From JAEUKH01 sp964447205 (lineage in GTDB: Bacteria > Myxococcota_A > Polyangia > Polyangiales > Ga0077539): a stretch of DNA of 64,000 nt. Position 1 is the first letter of the stretch; each line of letters starts with the position of its first letter. Positions 17,602 through 25,063 of the stretch are shown piece after piece. The position numbers were made by a program, and so were the translations under genes. A model generated the notes under the pieces. The model was not told the origin of the DNA. It saw only the letters and a list, made by a program, of their open reading frames with translations, and did not search any database. The stretch covers positions 124,001 through 188,000 of the forward strand of contig CAYUSB010000009.1 in assembly GCA_964447205.1 (NCBI GenBank), given 5' to 3'.

Positions 17602-18951
17602 CTATACGCTCCGTCGCGCGCGCCGCCGAAGGCCCAGCGCTGCGAGGCCGAGCAACCACACCGCGGCCCCGGCACGGCCCGTGGGTCGTGCGCCGACGGA
17701 GCACCCGCCGTCCTCCTGGCCTGTCATGCTCGGACCCGCGTTGGGATCGGTGGCGCCGTCGCCCATCATCGCCGCGTCGGCGTTGGGGTCGGTGGCCACG
17801 TCCGGCGCCAGCGCGTCGGGGGTGGCGCCTGCATCCATCGCCATCGCTGCGTCGGGCATTCCCGCATCGGGCATCGCCGCGTCGGGCATCCCCACCTCGG
17901 GCCCGCTCGCATCGGGTCGGCCCACGTCGGGCGATCCCACGTCGGGCGATCCCGCGTCGGGCAATCCCGCGTCAGGCATTCCCGCGTCGGGCGTCCCTGC
18001 ATCAGCTTCGCCCGTGTCGGTATCGAGGTCGGTGCCCGCGTCCACGCCCGTGTCCACGCCCGTGTCGGTACCGAGGTCGGTGCCCGCGTCCACGCCCGTG
18101 TCCACGCCCGTGTCGGTACCGAGGTCGGTGCCCGTGTCCACGCCCGTGTCCACGCCCGTGTCCACGCCCGTGTCGGTGCCCGTGTCCACGCCCGTGTCGG
18201 TGCCTGCGTCGCGCATCGCCTCGGTCGTGCGGCAGGCCGTGGTGGTGCAGCGGTCGGACCAGGCGCCGTACGCGTCGACGATGCGGATGCAGAAGTGGTA
18301 CCCCGTGCCCGGGGCGTTGCCCGTCACGACGCGGTTGGAGGTGCCCCACGGGGGCTGCGTGATGAGCGTGCTCGACGAGGGCGTAAAGCCCGCGGTGGTG
18401 CCGCGGTGCAGCTCGAAGCGCGCGAAGTCCGACGGGCGGGGCGACGGGCCCGACCAGTAGACGTACAGCTCACTCTCGGTGCGGGGCGGTTGCGGGTAGC
18501 AGCTGATGCTGGAGGGGGCGGGCGGGGCGTCGTTGGTGACCGTGAAGGGGCCGACGGTGTTGGTCCCGCGCACGAGGTGGAAGGGGCCAAACATCGCCGT
18601 GCGGGGGGTGGTGTCCTGCCAGGAGAGTTCGACCGTGTAGGGGTTGGGGGCGCCGGCGGCCTGGGCGGTGTACAGCCGCGGCACGTTGACAGTGAAACTC
18701 CCGCCCGCGCGCACGGCGCCCGAGGTGGGCCCCGTGAGGCCCGTCGCGCTGCTCAGCCGCGCCTGCAGCCCGCTGCGCGCAAACACCCCCACCCGCGTCG
18801 CCAGCAGCCCGTTGAAATTAAACGCCCCCTGCGACCCCGAGCCCACGCTCAGCCGTACGGCCATCGTCGCGTCGGAGGTCTGCGCCCACAGCGCCCCCGG
18901 CAGCACCAGCAACGACAGCCCCAAGACCCCTTGCGTCAACGCCCTTTGCAT
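17602..18951 (-). CDS. Secreted Fn3-like protein with DTG/PDAG linker and MYXO-CTERM-like tail
   Basis: 449 aa. A Sec signal peptide ends LWAQ (about residue 24). Residues 25-230 contain two beta-rich segments; the second (PAPSSISCYPQPP onward, FCIRIVDAYGAWSD) looks like a fibronectin type III domain. A long linker of DTGVDTG and PDAGMPDAG repeats follows. The C-terminus has GGCS, a hydrophobic helix (AAVWLLGLAALGL) and an RRRARR cluster. This is the Cys-helix-basic plan of MYXO-CTERM sorting signals, known in Myxococcota surface proteins. It is likely exported and anchored at the cell surface. Confidence 0.75.
   Translation of the reverse strand: MQRALTQGVLGLSLLVLPGALWAQTSDATMAVRLSVGSGSQGAFNFNGLLATRVGVFARSGLQARLSSATGLTGPTSGAVRAGGSFTVNVPRLYTAQAAGAPNPYTVELSWQDTTPRTAMFGPFHLVRGTNTVGPFTVTNDAPPAPSSISCYPQPPRTESELYVYWSGPSPRPSDFARFELHRGTTAGFTPSSSTLITQPPWGTSNRVVTGNAPGTGYHFCIRIVDAYGAWSDRCTTTACRTTEAMRDAGTDTGVDTGTDTGVDTGVDTGVDTGTDLGTDTGVDTGVDAGTDLGTDTGVDTGVDAGTDLDTDTGEADAGTPDAGMPDAGLPDAGSPDVGSPDVGRPDASGPEVGMPDAAMPDAGMPDAAMAMDAGATPDALAPDVATDPNADAAMMGDGATDPNAGPSMTGQEDGGCSVGARPTGRAGAAVWLLGLAALGLRRRARRSV
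17760..18215. repeat. Low-complexity tandem repeat region (DTG/PDAG linker)
   Basis: Degenerate 9- and 18-base units (GTGTCCACGCCC and GCGTCGGGCATCCC types) run through about 450 bases, all in frame within the MYXO-CTERM-like protein, encoding Asp-Thr-Gly and Pro-Asp-Ala-Gly repeats. Confidence 0.75.
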
Positions 18952-19128
18952 CGTGCGGACTGTGTACCACAGCCCCGCGACGCGCGGGGTTCCTCAGGGG
19001 TTCTGCAGCGGCGGCGCGCCAGACTCCCCACCCGGGTCGCCCAGGGTGGCCGTGTGCTCGGCCCGCGCGTCGTCGAGGCGAAACAGGTCGGCGCTCTATG
19101 AGTACGTCGCGATCGCGGCCGACCTCGC
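18952..19128. other. Intergenic region without a recognised gene
   Basis: 177 bases upstream of the Fn3-like gene and downstream of hrpB, both on the minus strand. A minus-strand open stretch ending at about 18991 lacks a start codon and is preceded by an in-frame TAG. No hairpin or RNA gene was recognised. Confidence 0.4.
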
Positions 19129-21738
19129 TCAGCCTCGCGGGGGGCGTTGGGGGCGGGGCGGGACCGGGGCCGCCGTGCGTCCGTCCTCGGGCCACGGGTG
19201 CCGCGGATACTTCCGACACAGCTCTTTGCGAATCGCGGGGTAGTGCCGCACCCAGAAGCCCTCCAGGTCGGTCGTGACCTGCACGGCCCGGTGATTGGGG
19301 GCCAACAGATGCAACACCACGGGCACCCTCCCTTGGGCCACCATCGGCCCGCGGGGCATCCCGAAGAAGTCCTGGAGCCTTGACTCCATCCACGGGGCCT
19401 TGCCCGGCTCGTAGTGGATCTTCGCCCCCTTGCCCCCCGGCAGGGTCACCCGGTCGGGAGCGTTGAGCTCGATGGCCCGCCGCTGCTCCCCCGTGAGGAG
19501 CCCCCGCAGGCCCTCCAGGAGGCTCTGCCCGCGCAGCTCGTCCAGGCTACGGCAGCCCACGCACAGGGCCCGCAAGGCCGCTTCCTGGGCCGCCGCGTCC
19601 GGGGGCCCCACCTTCGCCTCCGGAACCATCCGCGCCACAAAGTCCGCCCGCCCGCACCAGGCCTCCAGGGCCTCGGGGTCGCGTACGAAGGCCCCCACCC
19701 CCCGGGCCAGGGCCACCTCGGCGAGTTTGTCGGCCGCGGCCCGGTCGGTCTCGGGCCCGGGCGGCGCCCGCGAGGCGTCGATCACCAGGCCCCGGTAGAC
19801 GAGCCGGAGCTCGACGTCGACGCGTTCTTTGTCGGCGTTCCACAGGGCGTGGCGCTGCTCGATGACCTCGTCGGGGAAGAGGTCGAGGAGCCACGTGGGG
19901 TCGAGCTCGCAGACGGCCCGGATCAGGGCTCCGCGTTGTCTTCCGTCCCGCCGCTCCTCGGCGTCGACGGCCACCACGAAGGCCGCCCCGGCCTCGGCCC
20001 CGCGCCCTGCCACCCAGGCGATCCCGCCCGAGGCGAAGGCGTACTCCCGGGGCTTGACCCTGCGGGCCACCCGATCAGGCCAGCCCGCCAGGACGGCCAT
20101 GCCCAGGGCCTCGTCGGGGCTCCCGGTGGACAGGCCCGTTCCCTCTCCGCGGTCGCGCCCGATGGCCCGCACCAGCTGCTTTCTGACCCGCTCCACGGCC
20201 AGGGTGGCCCCCACGTCGAGGCCTGTGTACCGCAAGGTCTGCGGCTCGAAGCCCGTCGCCTGGGCCGCCTCGAAGCGCGCGAGGAGGGCGAAGATGTCGG
20301 GGTCGTGTTCCTCGGGGGCCCCTCCCCCGCCGCCACTCTGCGGAACGAGCCCCCCGCCGCGTCGAGAGGCCACGATGTCGCGCTCGGACAGGAGGGCCGC
20401 CAGGGTGCATCCCCGGGCTCCGACCCCCCGGTCGTGGGCCTCGACCAGCATCCGCGACAGCCGCGGGTGCACGGGCAGGCGCAGCATCCTCCGGCCCCGG
20501 GCCGTGACCGCCCCCGTCCCGTCGATGGCCCCGAGGGCCCGCAGGAGCGACTCGGCCGCCTCCAGGGCCGCCGGGGCCGGGGGCTCGAACCACCCGAAGG
20601 CCCCGAGGTCGCGTTCCCCCGCGGCGTGGAGCTCCAAGGCGGTCTCGGCGAGGTCGAGGCGTCGCACCTCGGGCAGGTCGTGGGCGGGGCGAGCGTCGTG
20701 ATCGTGGCGGGTGTACAGCCGCAGGCAACGTCCCGGTCGGGTGCGCCCTGCACGGCCGGCCCGCTGCGTGGCCGAGGCCCGCGAGACCTTGGCCACCTGG
20801 AGCACGGGCAGCCCCGACCACGCGGCGTGGGAGGCCACCCGGGCGAGGCCCGCGTCGATCACGGCCACCACCCCGTCGATGGTCACGCTGGTCTCGGCCA
20901 CGTTGGTCGAGAGGATCACTTTCCGGCGCCCGGCGGGTTGTACAGCCCGGTCTTGTTCGGCGGGGGGGAGGTCGCCGTGCAGGGGGAGCACGAGGAGGTC
21001 GGCCGATCGGGCGATGGGTCCAAGGGCGTCGAGGCCGCGGCGGATCTCCGAGGCCCCCGGGAGAAACACCAGGACATCGCCGTCGAGGCCCTCGTCGACG
21101 AGCCGGCGAACGGAGGCCGCGACCTGCACCGCGAGGGGGCGGTCGTCGGCCCGCAGGAGGTGCTCGATGTCGACCTCGAAGCGGCGCCCCTCGCTGACCA
21201 CCCGCGGCGCAGGCAGGCCCGGATCGCCGAGGAAGTCGGCCACGGCGGCCCCGTCGAGGGTAGCGCTCATGGCCACCACGAGGAGATCGGGGCGGGACGT
21301 TCGTTGGAGCCGTCGGAGCAGGGCCAGGGCCACGTCGCCCTGGAGGTGGCGCTCGTGAAACTCGTCGAGGAGCACGGCCCCTACGTCCGCGAGGGTCGGG
21401 TCGGACAGCAGGCGCCGCGTGAGGACCCCTTCGGTCACAAACCGGATCCGCGTGCGGGCCGAGCTCACCTCCTCGAAGCGGACCTGGTACCCCACGGTCT
21501 CGCCGAGGGCCTCGCCGCGCTCCTCGGCCACGCGCCGTGCGGCCATGCGGGCGGCCAGTCGTCGCGGCTCAAGGACCACGACCTCGCGCGCCCCGGCGAG
21601 GCCCGCGTCGAGGATGGCCCCGGGGGCTCGGGTGGTCTTGCCCGCCCCGGGAGGAGCCTCGAGCACGGCCACGCGCCGCGCGCGGAGGGCCTCCAGGAGG
21701 CTCGGGAGGGCCGCGTCGATGGGCAGGGCGAGGGTCAC
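19129..21738 (-). CDS. hrpB: ATP-dependent helicase HrpB (DEAH family)
   Basis: 869 aa from GTG 21738, where the conserved N-terminus (PIDAALPSLLEAL) begins; a TTG at 21774 is possible but less likely. DExH helicase motifs appear in order: Walker A APPGAGKTT, motif II LLDEFHERH, motif III MSATLDG, then TNVAETSVTIDGV and QRAGRAGRTRPGRC of the second RecA domain. The C-terminal HrpB-specific region follows. Length is slightly above E. coli HrpB. Its cellular role is poorly defined in bacteria. It is a stand-alone gene, divergent from the 124-aa gene. Confidence 0.9.
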   Translation of the reverse strand: MTLALPIDAALPSLLEALRARRVAVLEAPPGAGKTTRAPGAILDAGLAGAREVVVLEPRRLAARMAARRVAEERGEALGETVGYQVRFEEVSSARTRIRFVTEGVLTRRLLSDPTLADVGAVLLDEFHERHLQGDVALALLRRLQRTSRPDLLVVAMSATLDGAAVADFLGDPGLPAPRVVSEGRRFEVDIEHLLRADDRPLAVQVAASVRRLVDEGLDGDVLVFLPGASEIRRGLDALGPIARSADLLVLPLHGDLPPAEQDRAVQPAGRRKVILSTNVAETSVTIDGVVAVIDAGLARVASHAAWSGLPVLQVAKVSRASATQRAGRAGRTRPGRCLRLYTRHDHDARPAHDLPEVRRLDLAETALELHAAGERDLGAFGWFEPPAPAALEAAESLLRALGAIDGTGAVTARGRRMLRLPVHPRLSRMLVEAHDRGVGARGCTLAALLSERDIVASRRGGGLVPQSGGGGGAPEEHDPDIFALLARFEAAQATGFEPQTLRYTGLDVGATLAVERVRKQLVRAIGRDRGEGTGLSTGSPDEALGMAVLAGWPDRVARRVKPREYAFASGGIAWVAGRGAEAGAAFVVAVDAEERRDGRQRGALIRAVCELDPTWLLDLFPDEVIEQRHALWNADKERVDVELRLVYRGLVIDASRAPPGPETDRAAADKLAEVALARGVGAFVRDPEALEAWCGRADFVARMVPEAKVGPPDAAAQEAALRALCVGCRSLDELRGQSLLEGLRGLLTGEQRRAIELNAPDRVTLPGGKGAKIHYEPGKAPWMESRLQDFFGMPRGPMVAQGRVPVVLHLLAPNHRAVQVTTDLEGFWVRHYPAIRKELCRKYPRHPWPEDGRTAAPVPPRPQRPPRG

Positions 21739-21845
21739 AGGCGGTGTATGCCAGCAGAGGGGACGGGGGTTCAACGCGGGCCTTGTCGAAAACGTGACGG
21801 CTGTGGGCGCGGGGGATAGATCCCGGGGCCACAGGAGGACACACG

Positions 21846-22220
21846 TTGGACATCAAGAAGATCGTCGCGAAGCTCCCCACCGGCTACGCCGAAGACGCCG
21901 CAGGGATGGACGGTGAACAGCTCCGGGCTGAGATCATCAAGGCAGAGACCTCGCTCCGGGAGGTCGAGATGGAGATGAAGGCCGACGAGAAGCTCGCCGG
22001 GGCCAAGGAGATCCTCAAGGACATCAACGGGGCCTACGCCGACGCCAAGCGCGCCCAGCGGGCCAAGATCGCCTACTCGCTGCACCTCCTCGACGAGCGC
22101 GGCGAGCTGCTCGCGACCGAGCTCGCCGAGGACGCCGTCACGGGCACGGGCATGGGCGAGCGCCCCGGCCCCGCCCGGACCGAGCGCCCGGCAGCCCGCC
22201 AGAAGAACCGCGCGGCCTGA
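21846..22220 (+). CDS. Small charged helical protein, function unknown
   Basis: 124 aa. The start is TTG at 21846, supported by AGGAGG 7-8 bases upstream (about 21834-21839); no ATG or GTG fits. The product is Lys/Glu-rich and probably helical or coiled coil from about residue 20 to 95 (AEIIKAETSLREVEMEMKAD), with a Pro/Arg-rich tail. No family is recognised. TAGATC about 31 bases upstream may be its -10. Copy 2 of the 159-bp element begins 5 bases after its stop and could terminate its transcript. Confidence 0.6.
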   Translation: MDIKKIVAKLPTGYAEDAAGMDGEQLRAEIIKAETSLREVEMEMKADEKLAGAKEILKDINGAYADAKRAQRAKIAYSLHLLDERGELLATELAEDAVTGTGMGERPGPARTERPAARQKNRAA

Positions 22221-22225
22221 GGTTA

Positions 22226-22384
22226 AAACCACGGCCAGTTCGGGATGTGTAGTTTTCTCAACGAGACGCAAGCCAGGCAAGGAAGGGCGACGACGGCGGG
22301 CTCCATGCCCGACGAGGAGACCTGACGCCGCATGGCGACGCGGATCGGCAGAGAAAACTGCGCATCCCGAGCTGGACGGGGTTT
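22226..22384 (+). mobile_element. 159-bp MITE-like element, copy 2
   Basis: Same length and orientation as copy 1, with 7 substitutions and no indels. Terminal inverted repeats are at 22226-22259 and 22351-22384 (29/34 matching). One change (position 29 of the left repeat against its partner) restores pairing lost in copy 1, while another (position 25) breaks it. It sits 5 bases after a stop codon and about 0.2 kb before the restriction-modification locus. Confidence 0.7.
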
Positions 22385-22595
22385 AGCCGCGACGCCCTCC
22401 GCCCGTTTCCCTCTTCCGGGTCGGACCGACGGGCCGAGGACCTCAGGACCCGCCCTCCCCACCGCTTCCTTAGACTTCTCCCTTCCCCTTCCCCTTTCTC
22501 TCCGCGCCCTACGGCCATTCCAGCTCTGGTAGGTCCCCTCCGCCCGTTCTGCGTCGCACCGGCAACACGTGCTCGCGTGCGGCGCGCGCTGGGAC
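22385..22595. other. Intergenic region with a pyrimidine-rich tract
   Basis: 211 bases between element copy 2 and the nuclease gene. 22464-22503 is an almost pure C/T tract on the plus strand, unusual for the window. No gene was recognised. Confidence 0.4.
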
Positions 22596-22601
22596 TATGG
22601 T
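22596..22601 (+). promoter_or_regulatory. Putative -10 element of the restriction nuclease
   Basis: TATGGT lies 7 bases before the ATG at 22609. It overlaps the alternative ATG at 22597, which favours 22609 as the real start. Confidence 0.35.
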
Positions 22602-22608
22602 CGGCGGG

Positions 22609-23323
22609 ATGCCCAAAGGGTTCCCATGGGAAGACGCCGAGCTGAAGCGCCGTGTCTCCGCTGCGGTCGCAGCGATCTGGACCACACGCGCCGAGCTGGC
22701 CAGCGCCCAGGTGCGGGCGGGTCTCGTCGCCAATGACAGCCGAGGCGGGAGGCACCTCGATGCCTTCGCGGGACTGATGGGCGACCTCGCGCGGGAGGCG
22801 GGATTCAGCGGCGACGAGGTGCGATACCGCACCGGCGTGGAGATCCCTGGCTTCTACCGCCCGACCAAACGATGGGATCTCCTCTGTCGTGCGCGACGAC
22901 CGCCTCTGCGCGGCCATCGAGTTCAAGAGCATGATGACCGCCTACGGGAAAAACCTGAACAACCGCACCGAGGAGGCCCTCGGATCGGCCGCCGACGTGT
23001 GGGCTGCATTCAAGGAGGGTACGCTCGGCAATCGGGCCCCGTGGCTCGGGTATCTCTTCGTCATCCGCGAGGAGGCCGAGTCGCTGGAGCCTGTCTCTCT
23101 CTCGCGCGCTACACCCCCGGTCGAGAAGGTCTTTGAGGGCACGAGTTATCTCGATCGGTACGGCATCCTCTGCACCCGCATGGTGCGCGAGCGCCTCTAC
23201 ACGGGCGCGGCCTACGTAGCCTCTCGCGGGCCTGACCCCGACGCGTGGCGTGAGCCCCAGGAGGGCCTCGATCTGCGCACCTTCGCCCACGCCTTCTACG
23301 GGCATCTCCTCGGCTGGAGCTGA
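22609..23323 (+). pseudogene. PaeR7I/XhoI-family type II restriction endonuclease, frameshifted
   Basis: Two frames joined at about base 22885 make one protein of about 237 aa, close to PaeR7I/XhoI (about 245 aa). The upstream frame ends GFYRPTKRWDLL. The downstream frame resumes VVRDDRLCAAIEFKS and continues NLNNRTEEALGSA. Removing the T at 22885 gives an uninterrupted WDLLVVRDDRL, as in the family. Conserved elements are the D of WDLL and the ExK of IEFKS, which form the PD-(D/E)xK site. This nuclease family cuts CTCGAG. As sequenced it is inactive, unless the extra T is a sequencing error or a programmed shift. The methyltransferase follows after 10 bases. Confidence 0.8.
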
Positions 23324-23333
23324 CCAGGAACCC

Positions 23334-25043
23334 ATGCTCCCGCTCCTGACCCCCTCCTGGCGCGATCTATGGCAGGGCCATCCCCTCGACACCTCCGTGG
23401 GGGCCGTCTACACGCGGCCCGAGATCGTCGACTTTGTCCTCGACCTCGCGGGGTACTCCACCGGCCTCGGCAGCCTCGCGGCCCTGCGCGTCCTCGAGCC
23501 CTCCTGCGGCCGTGGGGCCTTCGTGTCGCGGATCGTCGCCCGACTCCTGCGTAGCCACCTCGACGACCCCGCCGCCCTGGGCTGGGGCGACCCCCGTCTC
23601 GACGAGGCCCTGCGCGCGATCGACCTCGACGCCCGAAGCCTGCACGCGGCCCGCACCGAGACCCTCGGGGCCCTCCGGGCATCGGGATGCCCCGAGGCGC
23701 GCGCCGAAGCCCTCATGACGCGGTGGTTCCTGCATGGAGACACCCTCCTCACCCCGTGGCGCGAACGCTACGACCTCGTGGTCGGCAATCCCCCCTATGT
23801 CCGCATCGAGGACCTCCCTCGCCCCGTGCTCGCCGAGTACCGCCGGAACTTCCACACCCTCGGCGATCGCGCCGACGTGTACGTGGCCTTCCTCGAACTC
23901 GGGCTGTCGCTCCTGTCCGACACGGGCGCCCTCGCGTTCATCACGGCCAACCGCTTCGCGCGCAACCTGTACGACCGTCGTCTCCGCAAGCACATCGCGG
24001 CCCGCTTCCATGTACGGGCCTTCGTGGACATGGAGCACACCCAGCCCTTCGAGAGCCCGGTGATGGCCTACCCCTGCGTCGTGGTCGTCGATCGCGACCG
24101 GGGACGACCCACCGCAGCGGCCAGCCTCGCCGACTTGCGCCCTGAGGTGCTCAGCGAAGTCCGGGCGTGCGTGCACGCGCAGCGGGCAAGCGCGCGGGTG
24201 CACCTGTCCGCGCGCTGGCACGAAGACGGAGGGCCGTGGGTCGAGACCTCCGAGGCCCAGGTGTCCGCCTCCGATCGGCTCGCGTCTCTGCCCGTGCTCG
24301 AAGACTCCGCACCGGGCACCCGGGTAGGCATCGGGGTGGCAACGGGGGCCGACGGGGTGTTCATCCTCCCGGCCTATGCGAAGGAGATCGAGCCCGGCTG
24401 CCAGGTCCCTCTCGTGCGCGTGGGCGACATCCGCAACGACACCATCGTCTGGTCAGGCGCGATGCTGATCGACCCCTTCGCCGCCGCGGACGACGGCTCG
24501 CTCGTCGACCTCGAAGCCCACCCCGGTCTCCGTCGCCACCTCCTCCATCACGAGGCCGCCCTGCGCGGTCGCCACGTGGCCCGAACCCGGCCCGCCCAGT
24601 GGTACCGCACCATCGACCGCGTGTGGAAGCGCGTACGTACCACCCCCAAGCTGCTCATCCCCGACATTCAGCCCGCGACCGCCACCGTCGTCGGCTACGA
24701 CCCCGGCCAGTACCAGCCCCACCACAACGTCTACACCGTCGTCTCCACCGGGTGGAACCTCCGGGCCCTCCAGACCCTCCTCCGCAGCGCCGCGGTGCGC
24801 CAGCAGGTCCTCACCTGGTCGGTGCAGATGCGCGGCCGGAGCGTGCGCTGGCAGGCCCAGACCCTGCGCCGGGTGCGCGTCCCGCACGTCTCCACCCTCT
24901 GCCCCGAGACCCTCCACGCCCTGGAGGCCCTGGCCACCTCTTCCGACCTTGCGGCCATCGACCGCGCGGCCGACGCGGCCTACGCCGAAGCCGCTCGAGG
25001 ATCGGCGCCTGCGTCTTCGCCCTCCCTGCCCGCGCCCGGCTGA
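23334..25043 (+). CDS. PaeR7I/XhoI-type adenine-specific DNA methyltransferase
   Basis: 569 aa from ATG 23334 (AGGA just upstream, 10 bases after the nuclease stop). Motif I is LEPSCGRGAF (about 55-64). The catalytic motif IV is NPPY in VVGNPPYVRIEDLP (about residue 149), followed by target-recognition sequence and a C-terminal MRGRSVRWQAQTLRRV segment. This is an N6-adenine methyltransferase of the gamma-class layout. With the adjacent XhoI-like nuclease, the likely target is CTCGAG, protecting the chromosome. It is intact, so the locus now looks like an orphan methylase. Its GGCC density is like that of core genes, unlike the nuclease. Confidence 0.88.
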   Translation: MLPLLTPSWRDLWQGHPLDTSVGAVYTRPEIVDFVLDLAGYSTGLGSLAALRVLEPSCGRGAFVSRIVARLLRSHLDDPAALGWGDPRLDEALRAIDLDARSLHAARTETLGALRASGCPEARAEALMTRWFLHGDTLLTPWRERYDLVVGNPPYVRIEDLPRPVLAEYRRNFHTLGDRADVYVAFLELGLSLLSDTGALAFITANRFARNLYDRRLRKHIAARFHVRAFVDMEHTQPFESPVMAYPCVVVVDRDRGRPTAAASLADLRPEVLSEVRACVHAQRASARVHLSARWHEDGGPWVETSEAQVSASDRLASLPVLEDSAPGTRVGIGVATGADGVFILPAYAKEIEPGCQVPLVRVGDIRNDTIVWSGAMLIDPFAAADDGSLVDLEAHPGLRRHLLHHEAALRGRHVARTRPAQWYRTIDRVWKRVRTTPKLLIPDIQPATATVVGYDPGQYQPHHNVYTVVSTGWNLRALQTLLRSAAVRQQVLTWSVQMRGRSVRWQAQTLRRVRVPHVSTLCPETLHALEALATSSDLAAIDRAADAAYAEAARGSAPASSPSLPAPG

Positions 25044-25053
25044 GGGTACCCTC
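25042..25053. promoter_or_regulatory. 12-bp palindrome overlapping a putative -10 element
   Basis: GAGGGTACCCTC is a perfect palindrome starting on the last base of the methyltransferase TGA region. It contains TACCCT (25047-25052), 11 bases before the GTG of the transporter gene. It could be a promoter with an overlapping operator. Confidence 0.35.
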
Positions 25054-25063
25054 TCGCACCATC

